Positions 45,453 to 55,545 are shown, counted from the first letter of the stretch. The stretch is 64,000 nucleotides of DNA from Chitinilyticum piscinae (GCF_015223195.1 NZ_JADFUA010000014.1:16675-80674); one strand, 5' to 3'. Translations and numbers: made by a program. Notes: generated by a model not told the origin, from the sequence alone.

Positions 45453-48400
45453 GAATTCTGGCGATCCGCGGTAAAAACCTCGCTTCACTGGCGGGTGAAT
45501 TTGCCATCGACTTCACCAGTGAACCTTTGATGAGTACAGGCCTCTTTGCCATCAGCGGTCCTACCGGTGCAGGAAAAAGCACGCTCCTGGATGCGATGTG
45601 TCTTGCATTATTCAATAACACACCACGACTCAAGCAAGCCCAGCAACTGGCAGGCCGCAGCAGCGTACTCAAAGATGTCGGCGAAGAAACAATCAGTCAA
45701 CATCAGAGCGGAAATCTACTACGCCGTCATTGCAGCGAGGCATGGGCGGAAGTGGACTTCCTGGCAAATGACCAGCAGCGTTATCGTGCTCATTGGGGTA
45801 TAACGCGGGCACGTGGCCGCATCACAGGTCGGCTGCAGAATGCACAGATGAGTTTGGCAATCATCGAGGAGATAAACAACCCCGACACCGGCAAACCGGA
45901 TACACGCCAAATCCTCACAACTCAACTGAGCGATACGCTCCAGACCATCGAGAAGCTTCTTGGACTGACATTCGAGCAGTTCACTCGCTCGGTGCTTCTG
46001 GCGCAAAATGAATTCAGCGCCTTCCTCAAGGCCAAGGATGACGATCGTGCCAATTTGCTTGAAGCATTAACCGGCACAGAAATCTACAGCCGCATCTCCG
46101 TGCTCGCTTTTCAGCGCAATAAGGAAGAAGCAGACAGACTTGAAAAACTACAGTTGCAACTGACACTGGGACAACCCATGTCAGTAGAAGATCGTGCATT
46201 GCTCGACCAGCAACATGCCAACGCCAAGGACAGCCTCACACAGCATCAGCAAGCACAAGCGCAGGCAGACCTAGTCGTTCAATGGTTTTCCAACCTGAAC
46301 AAACTGGAAACAGAACGCCAGCAGATCCAGCATCAACTCTCTGCCGCGCAGCAGCAGCAAGCCAATGCGGTCAGTCGCAGGGCTCGTCTGGAACAATTAT
46401 GTTTGGCAACCCAAGCACAACACTTGCTGAACCTGCACGATGTACTTGCACAGCAAGTCCAGACCAATAGTCGTGATTGCGAGCAAGTCACGCAAATGCT
46501 ACACGCACAACAGGAAGCGCTATTCGCGGCACAAGCATCGGAAGACGCTGCTCGCCTTAGTCAGGAGCAAGCGCAACGGATCGAAACAAAGCTCCAGCCA
46601 GACCTGCAAGCCGCGCGAGCACTGGATCAGCAAATCGAACACACTGAACCACTGGTAGCAAAAGCACGACAACTTGCTGCGGAAATCAGACTGGCATGGA
46701 CCAGCTCATCCGATGCCAAGAACAGGTTGGCAAACGAAGTGGAAACATTGCAGGCACGCAGCAACGAATTGCATGCCTGGTTAGCGGCTCACCAGCACTG
46801 GTCTGAACTAGCTAATGACTGGCCAAGATGGCAAGCCGTATTACAAGAAGCCACTCAGACTCGGCAGGAACAGACACAGCTCCAAATCGCAATAACTTCT
46901 GATCAGCAGACACTCCCGGAGATCCAAAAACAACTCACAACGGTAATCGAGCAAGTTGCAGTTCATCAGACGCTGCGCCAACAACATGAGACGTCTCTAC
47001 AGCAGCTCAGACAAATGCAGACTGGCAACCCATCCGATTTGCTCCAACAACAGGCGAATCTTCAACAACAACTGGAATCAGCCAGCCAGGCATTGAGTAT
47101 CTGGAACAGTTGGAGAACTGATCAGGCAGAGTACCTTCGTGTTCAGCAGCAGATGTGCGACGTCCAGTCGCTCATCAACGTCTACAACAAGGATGCCGAA
47201 TCGTTAGAACAGCAAGTCACAGAACAAGAACAACGCTACCAGGCAGATGCGAGGATACTGGACCAGACGCGACTTGCCTGCAGTGTTAATGTCACTCAGC
47301 TTCGAAGCGAACTGCAAAGCGACTGCCCTTGCCCGGTTTGCGGTAGCACCAACCATCCCTATCGGGATGAATCGACAGGTTTGGAGCGTGTACTGACACT
47401 CGCCGAAGCACAGCTGCAGGTACACACAGATAGCATTAAAGTACTGCAAGCCAAACAGCGAGAAGCGGCAGGCAATCTAGCCCGTAGTCAGCAGCAAGCT
47501 GATCAACTTTCTCAAACGGCCACTACACTCTCAATACGGATCCAGTCTCACGAACAAGAATGGCTCAGGGCTGCAGAGGCCTGGCACGCGATTCCCGAAT
47601 CTAGCTGTGCAGCAGCTATTCAAAACACCATTGATCTGTTGCAGCAAGACTGTTCTCGACTGCAAGAGCAGCTCAATGAAACGCTACGGCTCCAAAATCA
47701 AATCGATAAGCTACAGCAAGAAGCCGACAAAGCCAGGCAAGCATACGACTTGGCAACACAGTCACAGCAGCAACTTCAACAAACCCTCGATAACCGCCTG
47801 CAAAGCATCGCGCATCAAAATGAACTGTTACTTCGTCTGGAGACACAGTGTAAAAAGCTGTTGAATCAGCTTGATGAATGCTTCACAACGGCAATCGCTC
47901 CTGACTGGCAGACACGATGGTTGACGGCACCAGCCGACCTCCTCACTACTGCCGAAGAGTATGTAACTCACTTTCAGCAGCATCTGAAGGAACTGGGAGA
48001 AAAGGAACAGCTGCGGCAAGGGAAACTGCCTGAACTTAGTGCATTACAGGCAACAGTACAAAGCCAGCTGATCCAGGTACAGAGCAGCCAACAAGAACAT
48101 GAAAAGCTGCAATCAGTGCTAGCCCAACTGCAGAAAGAACGAGCAACTCTGTTGAACGGGGATGCAGTTGATACAGTAACAGCCCGCTTAAGCCAAGAAA
48201 CACTCAGGACAATGCACGCCTACCAGCAGGCGCAGCGACTCAGCCAAACCCTCCGTGAAGAAGTAAACGGGCTGAATAGCAAACTACACACCCTGCAAGA
48301 GCAAGCCGGAAAGCTGCAAAACCAGCTCCTTGACGCCTATGGCAAACTAGCAGCATGGCTAAATCAACATGGCCAGCCGGCTGGCATTGCGGATGTAGCA

Positions 48401-49219
48401 ACACTCCAGGATTTAGTGGCCAGCAAAGATATGGAACTCACGGCTCTCCAGACCGAACTTGAAGCAATCGATCAGGCCGTTCGTGACCAGCAAACCCTAT
48501 TCGACAACGTACAGAAACGTCATGCCGAACATCTGCAACTGCAACCGGCGTCAGGAAGTCAGCAGGCATGGGAACAGCAGCAGGAACAAACACGTATCGC
48601 CTGTGAAGCTGCACATGCCCAGTTAGCGCGTTTTGAACAATTGCGTGAAGCGGATGACAGAAAAAAGCTGGAAGCCGCGGCAATGCAGGATGCCATTGAT
48701 CAACAAATCAGCGAATCTGAACGGTGGCGACAACTGAATGAACTCATCGGCTCGAGCGATGGCAGGAAATTTCGCAATCTGGCTCAGCAATTAACCATGG
48801 ATATCCTGCTGGCGCATGCAAACCAGCATATGACTATTCTAAATCGTCGCTATCGGTTGGAGCGCATCCCCAATAATCTATCCTTGCAGGTCATTGATCA
48901 GGACATGGGCGATGAAAATCGGACCGTATTCTCGCTGTCTGGCGGTGAGTCATTTCTGGTGTCTCTGGCGCTAGCTCTCGGCCTGGCCTCCCTGGCGGCA
49001 GAACGCATGGAGGTCGAATCGCTCTTCATTGACGAGGGCTTTGGCAGTCTCGATGCCGACACTCTTCAAGTAGCAATGAGCGCGCTTGATGCTTTGCAAG
49101 CGCAAGGTCGTAAAGTCGGCGTCATCACACATGTCCAAGAAATGACCGAGCGTATCGAAGTTCAGATACGTGTCGAGCGCGGCCCGCATGGCGCAAGTGC
49201 GGTCAGTATCATCCCGTAA
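45449..49219 (+). CDS. sbcC: Exonuclease subunit SbcC (Rad50-like)
   Basis: A 1256-residue SMC-type ATPase. The N-terminal Walker A is ISGPTGAGKSTLLDAMCLA. Two long Gln-rich coiled coils flank the zinc hook CPVC (Cys628 and Cys631). The C-terminus has the ABC signature FSLSGGESFLVSLALALGLA and Walker B SLFIDEGFGSLD. It is longer than E. coli SbcC (1048 residues), mostly in the coiled coils. It overlaps sbcD by 4 bp. Confidence 0.95.
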   Translation: MRILAIRGKNLASLAGEFAIDFTSEPLMSTGLFAISGPTGAGKSTLLDAMCLALFNNTPRLKQAQQLAGRSSVLKDVGEETISQHQSGNLLRRHCSEAWAEVDFLANDQQRYRAHWGITRARGRITGRLQNAQMSLAIIEEINNPDTGKPDTRQILTTQLSDTLQTIEKLLGLTFEQFTRSVLLAQNEFSAFLKAKDDDRANLLEALTGTEIYSRISVLAFQRNKEEADRLEKLQLQLTLGQPMSVEDRALLDQQHANAKDSLTQHQQAQAQADLVVQWFSNLNKLETERQQIQHQLSAAQQQQANAVSRRARLEQLCLATQAQHLLNLHDVLAQQVQTNSRDCEQVTQMLHAQQEALFAAQASEDAARLSQEQAQRIETKLQPDLQAARALDQQIEHTEPLVAKARQLAAEIRLAWTSSSDAKNRLANEVETLQARSNELHAWLAAHQHWSELANDWPRWQAVLQEATQTRQEQTQLQIAITSDQQTLPEIQKQLTTVIEQVAVHQTLRQQHETSLQQLRQMQTGNPSDLLQQQANLQQQLESASQALSIWNSWRTDQAEYLRVQQQMCDVQSLINVYNKDAESLEQQVTEQEQRYQADARILDQTRLACSVNVTQLRSELQSDCPCPVCGSTNHPYRDESTGLERVLTLAEAQLQVHTDSIKVLQAKQREAAGNLARSQQQADQLSQTATTLSIRIQSHEQEWLRAAEAWHAIPESSCAAAIQNTIDLLQQDCSRLQEQLNETLRLQNQIDKLQQEADKARQAYDLATQSQQQLQQTLDNRLQSIAHQNELLLRLETQCKKLLNQLDECFTTAIAPDWQTRWLTAPADLLTTAEEYVTHFQQHLKELGEKEQLRQGKLPELSALQATVQSQLIQVQSSQQEHEKLQSVLAQLQKERATLLNGDAVDTVTARLSQETLRTMHAYQQAQRLSQTLREEVNGLNSKLHTLQEQAGKLQNQLLDAYGKLAAWLNQHGQPAGIADVATLQDLVASKDMELTALQTELEAIDQAVRDQQTLFDNVQKRHAEHLQLQPASGSQQAWEQQQEQTRIACEAAHAQLARFEQLREADDRKKLEAAAMQDAIDQQISESERWRQLNELIGSSDGRKFRNLAQQLTMDILLAHANQHMTILNRRYRLERIPNNLSLQVIDQDMGDENRTVFSLSGGESFLVSLALALGLASLAAERMEVESLFIDEGFGSLDADTLQVAMSALDALQAQGRKVGVITHVQEMTERIEVQIRVERGPHGASAVSIIP

Positions 49220-49273
49220 TCTGCGTATCTTACTTTTGCTCAATCACGCAATGAGCAGCACGAGGAGAAAATC

Positions 49274-49606
49274 ATGAGTGGTTGGTGGTTTACGGTTTCG
49301 CTTGGGTCTGCGCCTGTGGATTCAATGGAAGGGAAGAAGGCACCCGTGCTTGCCAGCTGGGAAGATGGACTAGACATTGCATGGCTTAGCAAGCTTGTTG
49401 AAACAGGTCGTGCGATACGACTACCGGACGACAAAAGTCATCTTCGCGAAGTGTACAGCGCAAAAGCCAACTGTGTTTTACCGATACTCTCGGAACTGCA
49501 CGAAAGGGTGACGTTTCAAGCCAGCATCCGCCAGTTCAATAAGGACCTCATCGATACTTGTGCGGCAGATCAAACACTAACCATTGAGCTTTGGGACATG
49601 GGCTAA
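49274..49606 (+). CDS. Small protein of unknown function after sbcC
   Basis: A 110-residue protein with GAGGAGAAAATC before the ATG. It starts MSGWWFTVSLGSAPVDSMEG and has a mixed alpha/beta pattern, without membrane helices. Not recognised. Spaced 54 bp after sbcC and followed by a strong terminator, it is probably the last gene of the sbcDC transcript. Confidence 0.68.
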   Translation: MSGWWFTVSLGSAPVDSMEGKKAPVLASWEDGLDIAWLSKLVETGRAIRLPDDKSHLREVYSAKANCVLPILSELHERVTFQASIRQFNKDLIDTCAADQTLTIELWDMG

Positions 49607-49626
49607 TCTCAAAGGGGGTGTCATTT

Positions 49627-49664
49627 AAAACAAAAGCGGATGGAAAACCATCCGCTTTTGTTTT
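49627..49664. terminator. Bidirectional rho-independent terminator
   Basis: A perfect 17-bp stem AAAACAAAAGCGGATGG / CCATCCGCTTTTGTTTT with a 4-nt AAAA loop, flanked by A and T runs. It separates the sbcDC transcript from the convergent parAB operon. Confidence 0.9.
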
Positions 49665-49711
49665 AAGCGCTTAAAACCTTACGAACCTGCGTAAGTATTT
49701 AAGCGCTTAAA
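49662..49711. repeat. Symmetric palindrome pair beside parB, candidate parS
   Basis: Two identical 14-bp palindromes TTTAAGCGCTTAAA (49662-49675 and 49698-49711) flank an inverted repeat CTTACG/CGTAAG (49678-49695). The block lies 5 bp from the parB stop. ParB proteins bind palindromic centromere sites near their own genes, so this is the best parS candidate here. Confidence 0.65.
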
Positions 49712-49715
49712 GTGC

Positions 49716-50738
49716 TTAATGCTCCGGAGCCAACTCTTCAAGAAAGCGCGCCAACTTGTCACGCACATCTTCAGAAACGCCGATCAGACTGATATCTATC
49801 CTGCCCACTGACTTCTCTTTGGCTTTTACATGGAGGCCATTCTCACCACGACCATCATACTGATATCCCTGGTAACGGGTCGCCGCCGCGCGGTGGGCCG
49901 ATATCATCTTGGTCTTTTCGGCTTTCACTGCACGCTGCGACAATTTGCGATCCATCACTGCCATGGCCAGCTCGATTGCCTTATCGCTACCGAGCTGATT
50001 CTGCATGTTGCGGATCTCACCGAGAGTAGGTGCGGAAAATACACTTGGGCATGCCTTGGCAAAACTCCGGACTTCTTCAGGAACCTGCCAGAACGACATC
50101 ACCAGGCTGATCAGTGTGTCACTGACGCCAAGTGCGGCTGCCAGGTCGGTCGCATCCTTGTAGACGTTTTCATCAAGAACACGCCGCCAACCAATGGCAC
50201 GATCCACATCGTTATGTCCCTTGCGCTGCTCATTGGCGACAAATGCCAGTTCATAGAGGTCCTTCGGTAGCAGACCAAGACGAACGATCGCACGGATCGT
50301 TGGCATCCGGGTTCCCGGATTTTGAGTGGCCTCCAGCTTGGCACTATGACGTAATGCACGAAGACGGGTTTCACCATCAATCACGACGTACTGTGCGGCC
50401 GCGCTGATTTCGTCGCCACGCAGCTTGATCAGCTCACGGAGTTCATCCGTCAGTTGCGTCACCAAGATCGGCGAAAGCTGGCCATTGTGATCCAGCGATT
50501 CCGCCATCTCGATGATGTTCTGCTGATACTCGGACGAGTCGTAGGTATGACGCGAGTTATAGGGATTGGAAATCAGCGTGTCGATACGCAGATCCAACAC
50601 AGCCTCATCACCGATTTCAGTTGCGACTTCCGTCCCATTGCGCGGAGATGCGGCCTGGCCAGGTTTTGCTCCAAACGGAACCAGATCCGGATTCGGCGTT
50701 ACTGCTGCACCAGGTGCAGAGAACATTGAGCCTTTCAT
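49716..50738 (-). CDS. parB: Plasmid partition protein ParB
   Basis: A 340-residue ParB/RepB-type protein. The N-terminal domain has RIDTLISNPYNSRHTY and LSPILVT, with VVIDGETRLRALRHSA as the ParB box equivalent. A central HTH reads ATDLAAALGVSDTLISLVMS. The C-terminus probably dimerises. It binds the centromere and works with ParA. Its start overlaps the parA stop by 4 bp. Confidence 0.93.
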   Translation of the reverse strand: MKGSMFSAPGAAVTPNPDLVPFGAKPGQAASPRNGTEVATEIGDEAVLDLRIDTLISNPYNSRHTYDSSEYQQNIIEMAESLDHNGQLSPILVTQLTDELRELIKLRGDEISAAAQYVVIDGETRLRALRHSAKLEATQNPGTRMPTIRAIVRLGLLPKDLYELAFVANEQRKGHNDVDRAIGWRRVLDENVYKDATDLAAALGVSDTLISLVMSFWQVPEEVRSFAKACPSVFSAPTLGEIRNMQNQLGSDKAIELAMAVMDRKLSQRAVKAEKTKMISAHRAAATRYQGYQYDGRGENGLHVKAKEKSVGRIDISLIGVSEDVRDKLARFLEELAPEH

Positions 50739-51763
50739 TCGTCAGCCTCCTCATCGACCGGATCCGGATCAACGCCGAACATGCCGACGGTGCGCAAGAT
50801 CTGCCGGGTAAGTTGATGAATCGCCAGCGAAGCGGGGCGGTTCGGTTCAGAAAGAATAACTGGGCGAGCAATGCCACCACTGATCTGGCGCGCCACACTG
50901 ACATTGGCTGGAATCACTGCCTTGGCCAGGTAATCACCAAACCCAAGTTGCATGGCCTCTAGGTTCTGCCGGCTGTGCGTCTGTGACTTGTTGTAGTTGT
51001 TCGCAACAAATAGCACTTGGCGATCAACGCCCAGCCAGTCCTTAAGCTCCATGATTTCTGTGCGGAGTAGTTTCAAGGCCTTTTGGCTCATGCCATCCAT
51101 CGACATGGGAGCTACCACCAGATCACATGCCACTAGTGCATTGAGGTTCAGAAATGAGGACCCCGGTGCGGTGTCGAGAAAAATGATGTCGTAATTGGCC
51201 TTGATGTATTCGCGATTACGCTCGAGAAATTTCTCCAGCAAGTGTTCACGATGGGCTACGGCAACAACTTTGGGATCAAAATGAGCGACCAGCTGATCTG
51301 CAGGCATCAGATGCAGCACAGCCTCATTGGACATGGAATAGACACAGTCCTTGAGTGGGTGACCTTCCAGCACACCAGAGACCACGGTGCGTACATCACT
51401 TTCAGAATCGACACCAAACAGTTCAGTGGTAGAGGCTTGCGGATCAAGATCGATCACCAGCACTCGATAACCACGCATCGCCGTGGCAATCGCCATGTTG
51501 GTAGAAATTGTACTTTTGCCGACCCCCCCCTTGGACATACGGATAGCCACAAGAGGGACGTGTTTGTCCGAATCCTGCCATGCAGCAAAGCCATCAATGA
51601 GGGCTCGCTTCAGTGTTCTCACATCATCAGGGGTGTAGTCCGCTCTGGCGCTGCGAACACTTTCAGAATCCCGGCCAGTAAGCTGTCGGATCTTGTAGTA
51701 GTCCATTTTTGGAACACCAGCCAGTTCAACAGCGACTGCAGAACGGAATGCAATTTTCTCCAC
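50735..51763 (-). CDS. parA: Plasmid partition ATPase ParA
   Basis: A ParA/Soj ATPase with the deviant Walker A RMSKGGVGKSTISTNMAIA, the DLDPQAS motif and IIFLDTAPGSSF. Before it lies an HTH-like region (DYYKIRQLTGRDSESVRSAR), as in type Ia partition proteins that also repress their operon. I chose the GTG at 51763 (about 342 residues) because GGAGAG lies upstream; the frame is open to 51880. Confidence 0.92.
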   Translation of the reverse strand: MEKIAFRSAVAVELAGVPKMDYYKIRQLTGRDSESVRSARADYTPDDVRTLKRALIDGFAAWQDSDKHVPLVAIRMSKGGVGKSTISTNMAIATAMRGYRVLVIDLDPQASTTELFGVDSESDVRTVVSGVLEGHPLKDCVYSMSNEAVLHLMPADQLVAHFDPKVVAVAHREHLLEKFLERNREYIKANYDIIFLDTAPGSSFLNLNALVACDLVVAPMSMDGMSQKALKLLRTEIMELKDWLGVDRQVLFVANNYNKSQTHSRQNLEAMQLGFGDYLAKAVIPANVSVARQISGGIARPVILSEPNRPASLAIHQLTRQILRTVGMFGVDPDPVDEEADE

Positions 51764-51913
51764 AATGCACTCTCCAATAATCGAAGAAATTTCACGATTA
51801 TTGTAACGCTTGCGTTGTAGTTTACATAGGGGAATAATAAAAAAAACTTGTAAATCAGCAACTACAAGCAAGTTCTTCACTCAGTAGCTAACCCGTTCTG
51901 AATGTAGATCAGC

Positions 51914-51992
51914 ACCGTTGTGGATGTTGTTTTACCGTTGTGGTTGTTGTGAATGCCCGTTGTGATTGTAGACAATGTACCGTTATCAATGA
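51914..51992. repeat. Iteron cluster upstream of the replication gene
   Basis: Direct repeats of a CCGTTGTGnATGTTG unit at 51915, 51935, 51956 and a diverged one at 51980 (CCGTTATCAATG), between parA and the initiator gene. The same unit recurs at 53063-58068. Iterons bind the initiator at plasmid origins. The rest of 51764-52101 is AT-rich and should hold the promoters of parA and the initiator gene. Confidence 0.8.
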
Positions 51993-52101
51993 GTAATGGA
52001 CGCTGTCAAACCGTTGAAAACATTAAGCAATTCACAGCAATCCACAAGCGCTACTCTTGCTTTTACTCTTTCTTTACTCAAAAACAGAGCGCACGACGCC
52101 C

Positions 52102-53073
52102 ATGGAAGACCCGAAAAAGTTGCCTAAAGCCCCCTTGGCGGCGCTGCAAGACAGAGCAGAACAAGCAAAAGCCAGAATGGCATTACGTCCAATGTCACAA
52201 CAGATGGATCTGTTCTGGGGTGAGTCTGCACGACCAATGGCAAGTGCTTTGACCAAAAGCGCTTTGTTTGGCACTTCACGCCCACCTAGCTTCACAGGTG
52301 AACTTGATCGGTTGGGGCAACCCATGTTGCCAGCCATGCCGTTCATGAAAAACCAAGAAATTTTCAGTACTGACGACATTATCCTCTACTACACCGGAGA
52401 GGAACTCACCCAGGATGACCTGACACTATGGATGCAGATTGTCTTCCTGTCACGTGATCGTCCGATGGATGATCTTACCCAGCGTACACGTCCATATCGC
52501 TTGTTGAAGGATCTGGATTGGGGAGATAGCAAACCAGCCTACTTTCGCCTGAAATCATCGATTACACGTCTACGGAACGCTACACTACGTATCCAGCAAA
52601 GATATCGTGGTGAAAAAGTAGTCGACGTCAACGACGTCAACTTTCTCGATCACCTGCGTTACATCGATGATGAGTCAGGAAACTCAACAGGCGAGATCGA
52701 GTTTCGTGCTGACCGTCGTATCTTGGAAATCTTCAGACCGGAGTTGACCAGCGTACATAACTGGACAACGCGCCAAGCGATCCAGAAAACACGCAATCGA
52801 CTTGCACAGTGGACTCATAGTTTCTATTCGAACCACAGTGGCAAACCTTACCCGATGCTGCTTCCTACGTTGATGTCACTTTCCAAGACGAAAACAAAAG
52901 ATGTGTATCGCTTCAAACAGCAACTTGAAGTAGCCCTGGAAGTATTAGTAAAGGTGGGTTTCCTGCTAGATTGGCACATCGAAGGCACAGGAGTTAAGGC
53001 CAAGCTTCATGTGACACTGAAGAAGCAAAACAAAGCTGCACTTTCACAAGCCGATGAAACACACCCGTTGTGA
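52102..53073 (+). CDS. Plasmid replication initiator, TrfA/RepA-like
   Basis: A 323-residue protein from the ATG at 52102. KSALFGTSR, DIILYYTGEELTQDDLTLWM, and the two winged-helix regions ending in LEVALEVLVKVGFLLDWHIE follow the pattern of TrfA-type initiators. These bind iterons and open the plasmid origin. Iterons lie on both sides of the gene, and parAB is divergent. Length is similar to TrfA. Confidence 0.88.
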   Translation: MEDPKKLPKAPLAALQDRAEQAKARMALRPMSQQMDLFWGESARPMASALTKSALFGTSRPPSFTGELDRLGQPMLPAMPFMKNQEIFSTDDIILYYTGEELTQDDLTLWMQIVFLSRDRPMDDLTQRTRPYRLLKDLDWGDSKPAYFRLKSSITRLRNATLRIQQRYRGEKVVDVNDVNFLDHLRYIDDESGNSTGEIEFRADRRILEIFRPELTSVHNWTTRQAIQKTRNRLAQWTHSFYSNHSGKPYPMLLPTLMSLSKTKTKDVYRFKQQLEVALEVLVKVGFLLDWHIEGTGVKAKLHVTLKKQNKAALSQADETHPL

Positions 53074-53336
53074 ATGGTGGAAGTTGAACCGTTGCTAGTA
53101 TCTAGGGGCATACCAGATGACACCATTCACAACGGGTGGATGATCTCACTATGCTTGGAGAGCAGACCTACATTGATCACGCTCTCGTGTGTTCCTACCC
53201 TTGCTGGGGCCATTGACTTCAACATTCATAACGGGTCATTGCATCCCTCTCACAAGCCCGTTGTGAATGTTGAAATACAGAAGTTCTGCCATAACAAACC
53301 AGTAGCAGTTTCAACGGGTCACCATTCATAACGGTA
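53063..53336. repeat. Iteron cluster downstream of the initiator gene
   Basis: Copies in both orientations: CCCGTTGTGAATGGTGGAAG at 53064, CACCATTCACAACGGGTG at 53121, TCAACATTCATAACGGGT at 53218, CCCGTTGTGAATGTTGAA at 53257, and CACCATTCATAACGGTAA at 53319. Spacing is irregular. This, with the clusters at 55546 and beyond, marks the origin. Nothing else is evident in 53074-53550. Confidence 0.82.
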
Positions 53337-53550
53337 AAAAAGCAACTTATATCCTCCCCGATTACCTTGATACCTCAAGAGCCTCACACTGGCCACATGG
53401 ATCGCTGAAAGCCTCGTTGAAGTCGCAAAAATCGATCTGCCAGCAGCCTGTTCATCGGATGAAACTCTACGATGTAAGACAATCCAATGTTGTTGACTAC
53501 ACCGACTGCAAGTCGAAAATCGTCGTCTCAAAGCAGAGCTATAGCGGGTT

Positions 53551-53624
53551 TTGACATCCTCCCCTCCCTCTCGCCTATGGCTCGCCGCTCTTAAGAGCAG
53601 GAAGAAAGGGGATTCCTACTGCGT
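53551..53624 (-). ncRNA. Omega-RNA (right-end RNA) of tnpB, 3' part
   Basis: The right end downstream of tnpB contains CTCTTAAGAGCGGCGAGCCA and ends GGATGTCAA, the structured scaffold of a TnpB guide RNA. The guide would be read from the flanking DNA beyond 53551 (complement of about 53531-53550). The RNA probably starts inside the tnpB 3' end. Confidence 0.65.
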
Positions 53625-54836
53625 TCAGGCTTGCGCCTGACTCACTTCGGCGGGTTCCTGCTTCATCGAGCGGCCTGACTGCGCCAACTCTCCACAGGCT
53701 AACCGGGCATGTCCTGCCCTTAATACGTTGATCGCGCCGACCACATCGGCGTTTTCCTCGAAGCCGCACGCGACACACTCGAATCGGGCTTGCGTCTGCC
53801 GGTTCTCCGCCGACACATGCCCGCAAGCCGGACACGTCCGACTGGTATTGCGCGGCGGCACAGCGATAAGGTGGCCGCCGTTCCATGTCAGCTTGTAATC
53901 GAGCTGGCGGCGAAACTCGAACCATCCTTGATCGAGAACGGCTTTGTTCAAACCAGACTTGGCGCGAACATTTCTGCCCGGATGCTCGGCTGTACCTGCC
54001 GCTGACTTGGACATATTCCGAACCTGCAAATCTTCGATACACACTATCGCGTGGTTTTGGCTGATCGTGGTCGTGGCTTTGTGCAGGTAGTCGCGGCGGG
54101 CGTTGCCGATACGGGCGTGAATCTTCTGGATTCTGGCCTTCGCCTTCTTCCAGTTGTTGCTGAATTTCGTTTTGCGGCTCATTGCACGCTGCGCGTGACG
54201 CAGCGCGGTTTCGTGACGCTTGAAGCTGTGCAGTGGTGCGAGGAATGAGCCGTTTGACAGCGTGGCGAAACGGGCAATACCCATGTCGATGCCGACTATG
54301 CCGCCCTTCGGCATGATGGGTTCAACTTCGCGCTGTGTCTGAATGGACACAAACCACTTGCCGCTCGACTGGCTGACGGTTGCATTGCGCACTTCACCCA
54401 GCACATCGCGGCTGTGCCGATAGCGCAGCCAGCCCAGCTTGGGCAGGAAGATGCGCCCGTTGGCCTGATCGAGTTTGATTTGCTTCGCGTCGGGATAACG
54501 GAAGCTGTCGCCTTGGCCTTTCTTTTTGAAACGAGGAAAGGCTGCCCGCTTGGCGAAGAAGTTCTTGTAGGCTTTTTCCAAATCCTTGAGCGCGTGCTGC
54601 AGCGGGTGAACCGGTGCATCTTTGAGCCAAGGCGTTTCAGAGCCGTTGCGCCATGCGGTCAGGTTCTTGGCCATTGCGACATAGCCAATGAACTTGTTGC
54701 CGGCCTCGTGATTTTCCTTCTGCAACGCCAGCGCCTTGTTGAACGCGAAACGGCACGCGCCGGCATAGCGGCGCATATTGCGTTGCTGCTCGCCGGTTGG
54801 CTGTAACTCGTATTTGAAGGCTTGAAGTCGTTGCAT
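53625..54836 (-). CDS. tnpB: RNA-guided nuclease TnpB, IS200/IS605 family
   Basis: A 403-residue protein with an intact RuvC site: Asp184 in GIVGIDMG, Glu268 in [13 protein letters not shown] and Asp364 in [13 protein letters not shown] zinc finger has Cys335, Cys338, Cys354 and Cys357. The N-terminal [20 protein letters not shown] is the family HTH region. TnpB cuts DNA next to the element's target motif, guided by the omega-RNA. It is divergent from tnpA with a short gap. Confidence 0.95.
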   Translation of the reverse strand: MQRLQAFKYELQPTGEQQRNMRRYAGACRFAFNKALALQKENHEAGNKFIGYVAMAKNLTAWRNGSETPWLKDAPVHPLQHALKDLEKAYKNFFAKRAAFPRFKKKGQGDSFRYPDAKQIKLDQANGRIFLPKLGWLRYRHSRDVLGEVRNATVSQSSGKWFVSIQTQREVEPIMPKGGIVGIDMGIARFATLSNGSFLAPLHSFKRHETALRHAQRAMSRKTKFSNNWKKAKARIQKIHARIGNARRDYLHKATTTISQNHAIVCIEDLQVRNMSKSAAGTAEHPGRNVRAKSGLNKAVLDQGWFEFRRQLDYKLTWNGGHLIAVPPRNTSRTCPACGHVSAENRQTQARFECVACGFEENADVVGAINVLRAGHARLACGELAQSGRSMKQEPAEVSQAQA

Positions 54837-54859
54837 GACGGCCAGTATATTCTTGGCCT

Positions 54860-55276
54860 ATGAGCGAAGAAAGCGATATTCGACACGGCAGACACTGTGT
54901 TTTTAGGATGCATGTTCACTTGGTCTTTGTGACCAAGTATCGGCGCGACGTATTCACCAAAGAGATTCTGGACGATCTGCGCCCGATCTTTGCTGGCGTA
55001 TGCGCTGATTTCGAGGCCGAGCTGGTCGAATTCGATGGCGAGGACGACCATGTGCATTTGCTGGTGAACTACCCGCCCAAGGTGGCGGTATCGACATTGG
55101 TGAACAGCTTGAAAGGGGTGTCGAGCCGGATGATTCGTCGGAAGAACTATCCGGCTATTCGGAAGAAGTTGTGGGGCGGCGCGTTATGGTCGCCCTCGTA
55201 TTTTGCAGGCAGTTGCGGTGGAGCACCGACTGAAGTGATTCGACAATACATCGAGCAGCAGCAAACGCCGCACTAA
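54860..55276 (+). CDS. tnpA: IS200/IS605 transposase TnpA (Y1 HUH)
   Basis: A 138-residue single-strand transposase. The HUH motif is DDHVHLLVNYPPK (His64, His66) and the catalytic Tyr130 is in EVIRQYIEQQ. It is complete, so the element may still move. The left end follows its stop codon. Confidence 0.95.
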   Translation: MSEESDIRHGRHCVFRMHVHLVFVTKYRRDVFTKEILDDLRPIFAGVCADFEAELVEFDGEDDHVHLLVNYPPKVAVSTLVNSLKGVSSRMIRRKNYPAIRKKLWGGALWSPSYFAGSCGGAPTEVIRQYIEQQQTPH

Positions 55277-55449
55277 ACCCCCAAACAGGATTACTGCGCA
55301 ATCCGCGCTATCCTTCCCCGCCCTGAAGGACGGGGTTTGCCGCGCACCTGATCAAGGGGCGCGCCATCCTAAAAATGACCATTGCATATTTTGCCAAGGT
55401 GGTGTCTAGATAAGGTTTACCCTCATCCGGGCCCATGAACTGCACTTCT

Positions 55450-55530
55450 GCGTTTACTGCAGTAGGAATCCCCTTCCTTTCCGCTCTTTAGAGCGGCGAG
55501 CCATAGGGGAGAAGGGGGGGAGGGTGTCAA
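55450..55530 (+). ncRNA. Solo IS605 right end, omega-RNA-like
   Basis: CAGTAGGAATCCCCTT..., GAGCGGCGAGCCATAGGGGA and the end GGGTGTCAA match the right end of the neighbouring element, but in the opposite orientation and without a tnpB. If transcribed it would carry a guide from 55531 onward (TAGTGCACTGTGAGCC). Confidence 0.6.
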
Positions 55531-55545
55531 TAGTGCACTGTGAGC

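Larger units (their letters stand above)
53551..55350 (-). mobile_element. Complete IS200/IS605 element (tnpB and tnpA)
   Basis: The element runs from its left-end hairpin (CCCTGAAGGACGGGG near 55320) flanked by TTGAT (complement of 55351-55355) to its right end finishing in GTCAA (complement of 53551-53555). It carries tnpB on the minus strand and divergent tnpA. The TTGAT flank is the usual target of ISDra2-like elements. It is inserted among the origin iterons. Confidence 0.85.
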
